Made by a program: the position numbers and the translations under genes. Shown piece by piece: positions 16,489 to 24,971 of a DNA stretch of 64,000 nt. Source of the stretch: DATJFQ01 sp035492775 (GTDB lineage: Bacteria; Acidobacteriota; Vicinamibacteria; Vicinamibacterales; 2-12-FULL-66-21); the NCBI GenBank assembly GCA_035492775.1, contig DATJIW010000009.1, positions 1 through 64,000 on the forward strand, written 5' to 3'. Each line of letters begins with the position of its first letter. Position 1 is the stretch's first letter. The notes under the pieces are model-generated. The model worked only from the letters and a program-made list of their open reading frames with translations. It had not been told where the DNA came from and did no database searches.

Positions 16489-17609
16489 GCCCGATGCGCA
16501 TCGCGATCGACGCGCGGAAACTTCGCGACTACGGCATCGGCACCTACGTCCGGAATCTCCTTCGCGAACTCGCTCGCATCGACGCGACGACCGAATATTC
16601 GGTTCTGTGCCGCGAGCAGGACTGCCGGATCGTCCACGACATGGGCGCGAACTTCCACGCGGTGAAAGAGACCGCGGGCGCCTATTCCATCGGCGAGCAG
16701 TTCGCGGTACCGCTCGACCTGCGCCGCGAGCGGGTGAATCTGTTCCACGCTCCGCACTACGTGCTGCCGCCGCTGACGCCCTGCCGCTCCGTCGTCACGA
16801 TTCACGACTGCATCCATCTCCGATTTCCGCAGTACCTCCCGAACCGGATTGCGTATGCGTACGCGCGGGCATCGCTCTGGACGGCCACGCATCGGGCGGC
16901 GCGGGTGCTGACGGTGTCTGAAACGTCGAAGCGGGACATTCTCGAGTATTTCCGGATTCCGGAGTCGCGCGTCGAAGTGATCTACAACGCGATCGACGAG
17001 CGCTTCTGGCAGCAGCCGACCGCGGACGACATGGAGCGCGTACGCGAACGCTACCAGTTGAACGCCCCGTTCGTGCTGTATGCCGGCAACATCAAGCCGC
17101 ACAAGAACCTCGAACGGCTGATCGAAGCTTTCAACATGTTGCGCCAGACGCCGCATCTGAAGGACGTTCAGCTGCTGATCATCGGCGACGAGATCTCGAA
17201 ATACGCGGCGCTGAGGCGCGCCGTGCACCGCCACAAGCTTCACAGACACGTGCGCTTCTTCGGCTTTGTTTCGGATCAGACGCTGGCGGCGCTGTACCGT
17301 CTCGCGGATGTATTCGTGTTCCCGTCGCTCTACGAGGGATTCGGGCTGCCGCCGCTCGAGGCGATGGCGAGCGGCACCCCGGTGATCACGTCGAATGTCT
17401 CGTCCCTGCCCGAGGTCGTCGGCGACGCGGCGATCAAGATCGACCCGTATGATCCGTCGGCGATCGCCGAGGCCTTGGGCCGCGTGCTCACGGATGCAGC
17501 GCTGCGCGCCGACCTGCGGGCCCGCGGTTTGGAGCGGGCGCGCTCGTTTTCGTGGGAACGATCAATCCGCCGGGTGCGCGAGGTCTACGACGAGGTCCTT
17601 GCCGGCTGA
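16485..17609 (+). CDS. GT4-family glycosyltransferase
   Basis: Third GT4 enzyme, 374 residues. N-terminal MRIAIDARKLRDYGIGTYVR, then the LFHAPHYVLPP loop. The C-terminal donor domain has VLYAGNIKPHKNLERLIEAF and EX7E as EGFGLPPLEAMASGTPVI. This combination is common for mannosyl- or rhamnosyltransferases in capsule loci. Its ATGA overlaps the GT2 stop. Confidence 0.86.
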   Translation: MSPMRIAIDARKLRDYGIGTYVRNLLRELARIDATTEYSVLCREQDCRIVHDMGANFHAVKETAGAYSIGEQFAVPLDLRRERVNLFHAPHYVLPPLTPCRSVVTIHDCIHLRFPQYLPNRIAYAYARASLWTATHRAARVLTVSETSKRDILEYFRIPESRVEVIYNAIDERFWQQPTADDMERVRERYQLNAPFVLYAGNIKPHKNLERLIEAFNMLRQTPHLKDVQLLIIGDEISKYAALRRAVHRHKLHRHVRFFGFVSDQTLAALYRLADVFVFPSLYEGFGLPPLEAMASGTPVITSNVSSLPEVVGDAAIKIDPYDPSAIAEALGRVLTDAALRADLRARGLERARSFSWERSIRRVREVYDEVLAG

Positions 17610-18709
17610 TGCGGGTCGCGCTCGTCCATGACTGGCTGACCGGGATGCGCGGGGGCGAAAAGGTGCTCGAGGCGATCGCCTCGCTGTATCCTAACGCGCC
17701 GATCTTTACCCTGCTGCACGTACCCGGATCCGTGTCGGCCGAGCTGGAATCCCACGAGATCAGGACGTCCTTCGTCCAGGCGCTGCCGGCAGTTCGCCGG
17801 CACTACCGGCAGTATCTGCCGCTCTTTCCCTCGGCAATCGAGCGCTTCGACCTCCGCGGCTACGACTTTGTCATCAGCACCAGCCACTGCGTCGCGAAAT
17901 CGGTCATCGTTCCGCGCGAGACGCCCCACCTCTGCTATTGCCATTCGCCAATGCGGTACGCGTGGGATCAGTTCGACGCCTATTTCGGGCCAGCGCAGAT
18001 CGGGCGGACGCGCTCAGCCGTGATGCGGGTCGTCATGAACCGCATGGCGCGGTGGGATGCAAGAACGGCAGACCGCGTAGACGCCTTTGTCGCGAATTCT
18101 CAATATGTTGCGGCGAGGATCCGCCGATACTATAATCGCGTGGCGACGGTCGTGTACCCCTCGGTCGACACCGACTTTTACCAACCGGCCCCCGCGCGGC
18201 GCCCCGACCCGTTCTTTCTTGTTGTGTCAGCCCTGGTGCCGTACAAGCGGCTGGAGGTCGCGATCGACGCCGTGCGCGCGGTGAACGGAAGGCTGACGAT
18301 CGTGGGACGGGGTCCGGAGGAAAAACGCCTGCGGGCTCTCGCCGGGACCGGCGTGGAGTTTCCCGGGTGGCTGTCCGACACGGACATTCGAACGCTGTAT
18401 CAGCAGTGTGCGGCGGTCCTGATGCCCGGCGTCGAGGATTTCGGCATGGTGCCGGTCGAAGCCCAGGCATGCGGCCGTCCGGTCGTGGCGCTGGCGGAAG
18501 GCGGAGCACTCGAAAGCGTGATCGACGGAGAAACCGGCATACTCGTTCGTGACCCCGCGGCGCCGGCGTTCGCCGATGCGCTGCGCCGGGCGACCGCCAC
18601 GACGTTCGATGCGGCTGCGATCCGCCGCAACGCCGAGCGGTTCTCGATTCCCCGTTTCAAGCAGGAGATCCAGGAGGCCATCGCGGCCACGACCTCGACG
18701 CGCTCATGA
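17609..18709 (+). CDS. GT4-family glycosyltransferase
   Basis: Fourth GT4 enzyme, 366 residues from ATG 17609, which overlaps the previous stop (TGATG). It begins MRVALVHDWLTGMRGGEKVL, a start shared by WbaZ-like enzymes. The EX7E motif here is EDFGMVPVEAQACGRPVV, the EDFG form of the same subgroup. YCHSPMRYAWDQFDAYF is another subgroup hallmark. It probably extends the exopolysaccharide repeat unit. Confidence 0.85.
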   Translation: MRVALVHDWLTGMRGGEKVLEAIASLYPNAPIFTLLHVPGSVSAELESHEIRTSFVQALPAVRRHYRQYLPLFPSAIERFDLRGYDFVISTSHCVAKSVIVPRETPHLCYCHSPMRYAWDQFDAYFGPAQIGRTRSAVMRVVMNRMARWDARTADRVDAFVANSQYVAARIRRYYNRVATVVYPSVDTDFYQPAPARRPDPFFLVVSALVPYKRLEVAIDAVRAVNGRLTIVGRGPEEKRLRALAGTGVEFPGWLSDTDIRTLYQQCAAVLMPGVEDFGMVPVEAQACGRPVVALAEGGALESVIDGETGILVRDPAAPAFADALRRATATTFDAAAIRRNAERFSIPRFKQEIQEAIAATTSTRS

Positions 18710-20151
18710 TCAAGCGGCACAATCGCCTGCTCGTCGGGCTGTTCGTAGCGGCCGACTTCTGTTCCGGCGCGCTCGCCTTCCTCGCCGCCTACGTCGTGCG
18801 ATTCCGGTTCGACATCCTGCCGATCACGAAGGGTGTTCCCCCCTTCATCCAGTACGTCCACCTGACGCCGTTCATCGGCGCCCTGGTACCGCTGGCGTTC
18901 CAGGTCCAGGGGTTGTACCGGCTGCGCCGCGGCCGATCGCGCGTCGACGACTTCTTCGGCGTCTTCGTCGGCAGCATCCTGGCGGTCGTCATCGGCCTCG
19001 TGGGCACCTTGTACGTGCAGACGTATTACGTCGCGCAGTCCCAGGATGTCGGGCAGTACGAAGTGTCGCAGATCGTCTGGATGATCTTCCTCGTCGTCAA
19101 CGTCGTGCTGTGCTACACGTCGCGCGAGATCGTCCGCGAAACGCTGGAGCGCCGCTGGCGCGCCGGCATCGGCCTCAAGCGCGTCCTGATCGCTGGCGCC
19201 GGCGACCTCGGGCGCATTGTCGCCGACAAGGTCCTCGAGCATCGGGAACTCGGCTTCAAAGTCGTCGGCTTCGTCGACGACCGCGGCGGCGGCGATCACA
19301 TCGGCTACCGGGGCATTCCGCTGCTCGGCACGCTGACAGACGCCGAGGACGTCATCCGGCAGGAGCACATCGACCATCTCTACGTCGCGCTTCCGCTCGA
19401 GGAGCACGTGAAGATGCTCGGGCTCGTCGAAGCGACGAGCAAGGAAGGCGTCGACGTGCACGTCGTGCCCGACCTGCTGCAGTTCATCGCGTTGCGGGCG
19501 CGGCTGGAGAACCTGGACGGCGTTCCCATCATCACGCTGAACGACGTGCCGCTGCGCGGCTTCAACAGCGTGCTGAAGCGGGCGACCGACATCATCATTT
19601 CCGGCGCCGCGCTTGCCGTGATGGCCATCCCGTTCGGGATCATTTCGCTTCTGATCCGGCGCACGTCGAAAGGCTCCGTCTTCTACAAGCAGGAGCGGAT
19701 GGGGCTCGATGGCAAGGCGTTCAACGTTTACAAGTTCCGCTCGATGTACGACGGCGCCGAGGATACGACGGGACCGATCTGGGCCCGCGAAGACGACCCG
19801 CGGTGCACGCCCGTCGGCAAATTCCTCCGCCGGTGGGACATCGACGAGCTGCCGCAGTTCTGGAACGTGCTCCGCGGCGACATGTCCATCGTCGGCCCGC
19901 GTCCCGAGCGCCCGTTCTTCGTCGAGCAGTTCAAGCACCGCATCCCGCAATACATGCTGCGCCACAAGGTCAAGGCCGGCATCACCGGGTGGGCGCAGGT
20001 GAACGGCTGGCGCGGCAACACGTCGCTCGAGAAGCGCATCGAATACGACCTGTATTACATCGAGAACTGGTCCGTCGGCCTCGATCTCAAGATCATCTGG
20101 CTGACCGTCGTCCGCGGCTTCCAGCGCCACGCCGCGTCCCCGATCCAGTAA
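18706..20151 (+). CDS. Polyprenyl-phosphate sugar-phosphate transferase (WcaJ/PssY type)
   Basis: Initiating enzyme of exopolysaccharide assembly: transfers a sugar-phosphate, probably glucose-1-phosphate, from UDP-sugar to undecaprenyl phosphate. The 481 residues comprise four to five N-terminal membrane helices, a Rossmann-like domain (GAGDLGRIVADKVL, about 165-290), one further membrane segment (about 300-325) and the catalytic domain. The catalytic domain contains SVFYKQERMGLDGKAF, KFRSM and DELPQFWNVLRGDMSIVGPRP (interrupted only by normal family residues). It overlaps the upstream GT by 4 nt and closes the coupled run. Confidence 0.93.
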   Translation: MIKRHNRLLVGLFVAADFCSGALAFLAAYVVRFRFDILPITKGVPPFIQYVHLTPFIGALVPLAFQVQGLYRLRRGRSRVDDFFGVFVGSILAVVIGLVGTLYVQTYYVAQSQDVGQYEVSQIVWMIFLVVNVVLCYTSREIVRETLERRWRAGIGLKRVLIAGAGDLGRIVADKVLEHRELGFKVVGFVDDRGGGDHIGYRGIPLLGTLTDAEDVIRQEHIDHLYVALPLEEHVKMLGLVEATSKEGVDVHVVPDLLQFIALRARLENLDGVPIITLNDVPLRGFNSVLKRATDIIISGAALAVMAIPFGIISLLIRRTSKGSVFYKQERMGLDGKAFNVYKFRSMYDGAEDTTGPIWAREDDPRCTPVGKFLRRWDIDELPQFWNVLRGDMSIVGPRPERPFFVEQFKHRIPQYMLRHKVKAGITGWAQVNGWRGNTSLEKRIEYDLYYIENWSVGLDLKIIWLTVVRGFQRHAASPIQ

Positions 20152-20178
20152 TCCACCCATTCACCAATCCATCCATTC
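20151..20178. repeat. Short low-complexity CCATTCACC / CCATCC array
   Basis: ATCCACCCATTCACCAATCC followed by ATCCATTC: a degenerate 7-8-nt periodicity filling the gap between the sugar transferase stop and the next gene. It is similar in style, though not in sequence, to the arrays at 48466-48527 and 35463-35577. Confidence 0.5.
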
Positions 20179-20192
20179 TCTGAATCCGCTCT

Positions 20193-21125
20193 ATGCCCCG
20201 AGCAGTCGTGACCGGCGCCGCCGGCTTCATCGGTTCACATCTCACGGAAAGGCTTCTCGATCTCGGCTGGACGGTGGTCGGCGTCGATAACCTCCTGACG
20301 GGCAGCACCGGGAACATCGCGCACCTCGCGAACCGTGATTTCACGTTCATCAAGCACGACGTCACGAACTACATCTACGTCGAGGGGCCGGTCGACGCCG
20401 TACTGCACTGGGCGAGTCCGGCGAGCCCGATTGATTACCTCGAGCTGCCGATCCCGACGCTGAAGGTCGGCGCGCTCGGCACGCACAAGGCGCTGGGCCT
20501 CGCGAAAGCGAAGAACGCCAGATTCATCCTGGCCTCGACGTCCGAAGTCTACGGCGACCCGCTCGAGCACCCTCAGAAGGAAACCTACTGGGGCAACGTC
20601 AATCCGGTCGGCCCCCGCGGCGTGTACGACGAAGCGAAGCGGTTCGCGGAAGCAATGACGATGGCGTATCACCGCTATCACTCGCTGAACACGAAGATCG
20701 TCCGCATCTTCAACACCTACGGCCCGCGGATGCGGCTCCACGACGGCCGCGCGGTACCCGCCTTCATGAGCCAGGCGCTTCGCAACGAAGACGTCACGAT
20801 CTTCGGTTCGGGCACGCAGACCCGCAGCTTCTGTTACGTCAGCGACCTCGTCGAAGGCATCCTGCGGCTGCTCGATTCCAGCGAGAACGACCCCGTGAAC
20901 ATCGGGAACCCGCACGAGATGACGATCGAGGAGATCGCGCGCACGATCATCCGGATGACGGGCTCGAAAAGCCGCATCGTCTATCGTCCGCTGCCGGAAG
21001 ACGACCCCAAGGTGCGCCAGCCGGACATCACGCGCGCCCGCACGCTGCTCGGATGGGAGCCGAAAGTCGGCCTCGAAGAGGGGCTGACGAGGACGCTCGA
21101 GTACTTCCGCAACAAAGTCGGGTAG
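20193..21125 (+). CDS. UDP-glucuronate decarboxylase-like nucleotide-sugar SDR
   Basis: Extended short-chain dehydrogenase of 310 residues most like UXS, which converts UDP-glucuronate to UDP-xylose. TGAAGFIGSHL binds NAD. The catalytic pair is in GVYDEAKRFAEA, and the UXS-type segments HWASPASPIDYLELPI, STSEVYGDPLEHPQKE and RIFNTYGPRMRLHDGR are clear. It follows the sugar transferase by 41 bp. The window also encodes Ugd, so a complete UDP-glucose to UDP-xylose route is present. A 4,6-dehydratase role is less likely because of the ASPASP loop. Confidence 0.87.
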   Translation: MPRAVVTGAAGFIGSHLTERLLDLGWTVVGVDNLLTGSTGNIAHLANRDFTFIKHDVTNYIYVEGPVDAVLHWASPASPIDYLELPIPTLKVGALGTHKALGLAKAKNARFILASTSEVYGDPLEHPQKETYWGNVNPVGPRGVYDEAKRFAEAMTMAYHRYHSLNTKIVRIFNTYGPRMRLHDGRAVPAFMSQALRNEDVTIFGSGTQTRSFCYVSDLVEGILRLLDSSENDPVNIGNPHEMTIEEIARTIIRMTGSKSRIVYRPLPEDDPKVRQPDITRARTLLGWEPKVGLEEGLTRTLEYFRNKVG

Positions 21126-21161
21126 GCGAGGCCGCCGAGGGTGAGGTCGGAGAGACGGTTT

Positions 21162-21253
21162 ACTCAGAGGCCACGGAGGCCACGGAGAACCGCGATTCTG
21201 GTCGGAGCCGGTTTTTTGACCCTTCAACTCCGTGGCCTCCGTGGCCTCTGAGT
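21162..21253. repeat. 26-bp perfect inverted repeat, GGCCACGGAG element
   Basis: The left arm (21162-21187) begins ACTCAGAGGCCACGGAGG and contains GGCCACGGAG twice in tandem. The right arm (21228-21253) is its exact reverse complement. A 40-bp spacer contains a run of six T. It lies between the decarboxylase-like gene and the ligase gene. One arm recurs at 28627-28655. Confidence 0.85.
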
Positions 21254-21317
21254 GAACGGCTCTCCGGCCTCGATCTCCTTCAGCGCCCCGGATGGGAAAC
21301 GTGCGAAAGTCTGACCG

Positions 21318-22136
21318 ATGGCCGGCAGATTCCCCGACTGGCTCGTACCGATGGCCGCCACGCTGACCCAGGAGCGGTTCGCCGGCCCCGAGTGGATCTT
21401 CGAACGCAAGTTCGACGGCATCCGGCTGCTTGCGTATAAGCGCGGCAGCGACGTCCGGCTGTTTTCCCGCAACCGCCTGCCGCTGACGCTCCCCCGCATC
21501 GCCGCGGCGATCGCGGCGCTGCCATCCGATGAACTGATCCTCGACGGCGAGCTCGCCGCCAACGCGTATCACGTTTTCGACATCCTCTGGTACGACGGTC
21601 GGGCGGTGACGATGCTGCCGCTCGTTGATCGACTCGAGCTCCTGCGGCGATTGCCGATTCGTCCTCCCCTTCAGCGCGTCGAAGCTCTCGAGGAGGACGC
21701 GCCGTGGGAGCGGGCACGAACCGAGGGTTGGGAGGGCGTAATCGGGAAGCGCCGCGACTCGCCGTACGAGCACCGACGTTCGAAGCACTGGCTCAAGATG
21801 AAATGCGAGACGACCGGCGAATTCTTCGTCGGCGGCTTCACGGATCCGCAGGGCGCAAGGGTTGGCCTCGGTGCGTTGCTGGTCGGGTTTCCCGCGGAGA
21901 GCGGACTCCTCTTCGCCGGGAAGGTGGGCACGGGATTCGACACCTCGCTGCTGACCGCGCTGCGGAAACAACTCGACGCGCTCGAGACTGACGCGTCGCC
22001 GTTTACGAGTGCGAAAGGACTGCCGCGAGTACGCACGCACTGGGTCCGTCCCGAGGTCCGCGTGAAGGTCGCGTTCATCGAATGGACGGTGCACCGTAAG
22101 CTGCGCCACTCGCGATTGCTGGACGTCATCTCGTGA
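21318..22136 (+). CDS. ATP-dependent DNA ligase (LigD ligase-domain type)
   Basis: Joins DNA ends in bacterial non-homologous end joining; 272 residues. Motif I has the adenylated lysine in FERKFDGIRLLAYK, motif III is LILDGELAAN, motifs IV-V are EGVIGKRRDSPYEHRRSKHW and LKMK. A C-terminal OB-fold follows (FFVGGFTDPQGARVGLGALL). The sequence matches the ligase part of LigD rather than a stand-alone replicative ligase. It overlaps the downstream polymerase-domain gene by 4 nt (GTGA). The in-frame ATG at 21351 is an alternative start. Ku is not in the window. Confidence 0.9.
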   Translation: MAGRFPDWLVPMAATLTQERFAGPEWIFERKFDGIRLLAYKRGSDVRLFSRNRLPLTLPRIAAAIAALPSDELILDGELAANAYHVFDILWYDGRAVTMLPLVDRLELLRRLPIRPPLQRVEALEEDAPWERARTEGWEGVIGKRRDSPYEHRRSKHWLKMKCETTGEFFVGGFTDPQGARVGLGALLVGFPAESGLLFAGKVGTGFDTSLLTALRKQLDALETDASPFTSAKGLPRVRTHWVRPEVRVKVAFIEWTVHRKLRHSRLLDVIS

Positions 22137-23035
22137 CGACGATCACGCATCCCGAGAAGGTGCTCTTTCCCGGGGACGGCATCACGAAGGGCGGCCTCGC
22201 GGAGTACTACGAGGCGATTGCGCCCGCGATGCTGCCGCACATCCGCAACCGCCCCGTCACGATGGAGCGGTACCCGGCGGGGATCGACAAACAGGGGTTC
22301 TGGCAGAAGGACGTGTCGCGCGGCTTCCCCTCCTGGCTGGAGCGCGTCGAAGTGCCCAAGAAAGGCGGCGTCGTACATCACGCCCTGATCACCGACCTCC
22401 GCTCGCTGCTATGGGTCGTGAATCAGAACACGATTACGCCGCACGTGTGGACTTCACGCGTGCCCCACCTCGATCGACCGGACATCTGCGTGTTCGATCT
22501 CGATCCGCCGGACGCAGGCAGCCCCGACATGCTCCGCGCCGCGGCGGTGGCGCTGCGCGACCTGCTCGAACAGCTCGGGCTCCCCAGCTGGGTGAAGACG
22601 ACGGGCTCGAAGGGACTTCACCTCGCGATCCCGCTCGACGGCAGCGCGGACAAGGGCACGGCCGCGCGATTCGCCCACAGCGTCGGACGCCTGATCGTCT
22701 CGCGATATCCGGGGGAATTGACGCTCGAGTTCCACAAGAAAGATCGCGGCGGACGGATCCTCGTCGACACGGGCCGGAACGATTACACCGCGACGTTCGC
22801 GGCGGCCTATGCCGTGCGGGCGCGACACGGCGCCCCGGTGTCGGCGCCATGCACGTGGGAAGAGGTCACGACGGCGGCCATCCGCCCGGATTCGTTGACG
22901 ATACGAGACGTCCCCGGACGCGTCGAGCGCCTCGGCGATCTCTGGGCTGACATGCGCCGCCGGCGCTACTCGCTCACCAGGCCGATCGAGAAGTTACGCC
23001 GGCTCATGGACGCGGCTGAAGCGAGCGCCGAATGA
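22133..23035 (+). CDS. LigD-type primase-polymerase domain protein
   Basis: Archaeo-eukaryotic-primase-type polymerase of the NHEJ system, which fills in ends with preference for ribonucleotides in studied members. It has 300 residues starting at GTG 22133 (overlap with the ligase). HPEKVLFPGDGITKGGLAEY is the family N-terminus. The catalytic metal motif is DLDPP in CVFDLDPPDAG. KTTGSKGLHLAIPL and DRGGRILVDTGRNDYTATF complete the active site. In many bacteria this is fused to the ligase; here the two are split but coupled. No phosphoesterase domain is encoded. Confidence 0.9.
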   Translation: MTTITHPEKVLFPGDGITKGGLAEYYEAIAPAMLPHIRNRPVTMERYPAGIDKQGFWQKDVSRGFPSWLERVEVPKKGGVVHHALITDLRSLLWVVNQNTITPHVWTSRVPHLDRPDICVFDLDPPDAGSPDMLRAAAVALRDLLEQLGLPSWVKTTGSKGLHLAIPLDGSADKGTAARFAHSVGRLIVSRYPGELTLEFHKKDRGGRILVDTGRNDYTATFAAAYAVRARHGAPVSAPCTWEEVTTAAIRPDSLTIRDVPGRVERLGDLWADMRRRRYSLTRPIEKLRRLMDAAEASAE

Positions 23036-23043
23036 GCGCCGCG

Positions 23044-23589
23044 TCAATGCTGCATGCGGACCACGCGGACGGCGTAGTCGGCCGCCGAGACGAACGTAAT
23101 GGCCGTCGACGCATAAATCAGCGCCTGCACGAGAGACGATCGCTGTTGGAGGTAGTTGAAGTAGAGCGCGGCGATCCCCGTGACGATGAAGAGCGCCGTG
23201 GCGATCTTGCCGTAAATGGACGGGCGAAACGTGCGATGGCCGATGGCGAGGTTCACCACCGCCACCGTCGCGACGATCGCCACATCGCGGCTGATCACGA
23301 GCACCGTGAACCAGATCGGCAGGCGGTTCACGGAGCCGATGTCCGGGAGGGTGAGCATCACGAACATCGATACGAGCAGGAGCTTGTCGGCCATCGGGTC
23401 GAGCCACGCTCCGAGCGTCGTCTTCTTTCCCGACAGGCGCGCGGCGAGGCCGTCGAACAGATCCGTCAAGCCTGCCGCCAGGAACGCGACGAGCGCCCAG
23501 CCGCGATAGCCGTACAGCAACAGGATGACGAATGCGGGCACCAGCAGCATCCGCAGGATCGTCAGCTGGTTGGCGGCGGTCAGGCTCAT
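23044..23589 (-). CDS. pgsA: CDP-diacylglycerol-glycerol-3-phosphate 3-phosphatidyltransferase
   Basis: Membrane enzyme that makes phosphatidylglycerol phosphate. The 181-residue protein carries the full CDP-alcohol phosphotransferase signature DLFDGLAAR, eight residues, then GAWLDPMADK. There are about five hydrophobic segments. The start is ATG 23589 (MSLTAANQLTILRMLLVPAF, the usual PgsA beginning), overlapping the stop of the upstream TPR gene by 4 nt. It converges on the LigD polymerase gene with 8 bp between. Confidence 0.92.
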   Translation of the reverse strand: MSLTAANQLTILRMLLVPAFVILLLYGYRGWALVAFLAAGLTDLFDGLAARLSGKKTTLGAWLDPMADKLLLVSMFVMLTLPDIGSVNRLPIWFTVLVISRDVAIVATVAVVNLAIGHRTFRPSIYGKIATALFIVTGIAALYFNYLQQRSSLVQALIYASTAITFVSAADYAVRVVRMQH

Positions 23590-24971
23590 TTGCTGGTTGC
23601 GAGCGCTTCGAGGCGGCCGATGGCCTGCACCGCCTCCGCTCCACTGACTGGACGCGTCAACTGAAACGTGCCGCCGTCGAGCGTCTGCATCACCCCTGAG
23701 GACACGGCGCGGGCAGCCGCAGGATAACTGAGATGCCCCGGACTGACGTCGCTGAAATGCGGACGCGTCTCGCGCCATCGCGTCGCGGCCCTCGGGTTCT
23801 CCTCGGCGATGCGCGTGAGCGCCTGGCTGACCGCGTGCGCGAGATCCACCCGGTGAACAGGCGCGTTCGGCTGGAATGTGTGGTTGGGAAACACGTCCAT
23901 GATGCCGGCGCGAGCGACGGAAAGAATCCACGGCGCGGCCCAGTTCCCTCGCGTGTCGGTGATTACCGGCGCGCTGGTCCCGCGAGCCCGCTGCAGCAGG
24001 TTTTCGAGATGCACGCCCAGCAGCGCCGCCAGCTGCGCGCGCGTGATGACCGGCGCCTGCTCGATCGTCTTGTACTCGGCAGGCATCGAATCGAACGCGG
24101 CACGTTCACGCATCTCGTCGGCCTTCGCGGTCAGCGCGTCCGCGGGCTCGACCGTGTTCGCGGCCGTGTAGGCGTCGGCGGCCTTGCTCCACTGGTGCTG
24201 CTCCTCGTAGATCTTCGCTGTGAGCACGAGCGATCGCGCGTCGGTCGGATCGAGCTTGACGGCCTGTTCGGCATGCGTCAGCGCGGACACCGCGTCGCCG
24301 GCCTTCCGGTCGACGGCCGCGAGCTCTCTGTACAGGAAGGCGCTTTCGGGGGATGCGGCGATTGCGTCTCCATAGGCGCGGCGGGCATCCTCGACCCGCC
24401 CCTCGTCCGCGGCCTTGCGAGCTGCCGCAACGTCCTGCTGCGCCGTACGGAACTTCAGCACGTCGACCCGCGAGCGCAGACCCGGGAGGTTGGGCTCCGC
24501 CGCAAGCGCACCTTCGAATGCGCGCAGCGCCTGCTCGGGATGGTTCTGGGACAGCAGGGCGTCCCCCTTTCCCGCAAGGGCGGGCGCGTACTGTGCGTTC
24601 TTCGCGAGCGCGCGGTCGAAGTGAGTGATCGCTGCGGCCGCATCCTTTCGAGCAAGCGCCGAATAGCCGAGAGCAGCCTCAGCGGGATAGAACGCGGCGG
24701 ACTGCTTCAGCGCTGCGGTGAACTCGCGGTCGGCGGCGCGCGTGTCGCCGGTCTGGAGGTACTGCCATCCCGTCTGCTGGTGCTCGACCGCCGCCTGTGA
24801 CGCCACGTCCATCGGCGCTTCGGGAAAAACGAAGTCGGCGAACTTCGGCGCCACCGGCGCCGTGGGCATCGGTCGCTTCGCGCCGCACGCCGCAATGAGC
24901 AGCGTCGCCACAATCGCAACCGCTGCCATCGTCCGGGTCGGACGACGGCGGTCAGCGTGTGGCCACCGCAC
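23586..24971 (-). CDS. TPR-repeat lipoprotein with SLH-like C-terminal part
   Basis: A 461-residue protein with a lipobox LLIAAC near residue 28, so probably anchored to a membrane after modification by Lgt. TPR-type helices run at about 45-265 (for example ALGYSALARKDAAAAITHF and SEQAVKLDPTDARSL-like units). The C-terminal region has SLH-like elements: AGIMDVFPNHTFQPNAPVHR with DLAHAVSQAL, and a second VSSGVMQTLDGGTFQLTRPV. The start GTG 24971 is backed by AAGGAG about 8 nt upstream, inside hflX. Function is unknown; a scaffold of the cell envelope is an inference. Confidence 0.75.
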   Translation of the reverse strand: MRWPHADRRRPTRTMAAVAIVATLLIAACGAKRPMPTAPVAPKFADFVFPEAPMDVASQAAVEHQQTGWQYLQTGDTRAADREFTAALKQSAAFYPAEAALGYSALARKDAAAAITHFDRALAKNAQYAPALAGKGDALLSQNHPEQALRAFEGALAAEPNLPGLRSRVDVLKFRTAQQDVAAARKAADEGRVEDARRAYGDAIAASPESAFLYRELAAVDRKAGDAVSALTHAEQAVKLDPTDARSLVLTAKIYEEQHQWSKAADAYTAANTVEPADALTAKADEMRERAAFDSMPAEYKTIEQAPVITRAQLAALLGVHLENLLQRARGTSAPVITDTRGNWAAPWILSVARAGIMDVFPNHTFQPNAPVHRVDLAHAVSQALTRIAEENPRAATRWRETRPHFSDVSPGHLSYPAAARAVSSGVMQTLDGGTFQLTRPVSGAEAVQAIGRLEALATSK

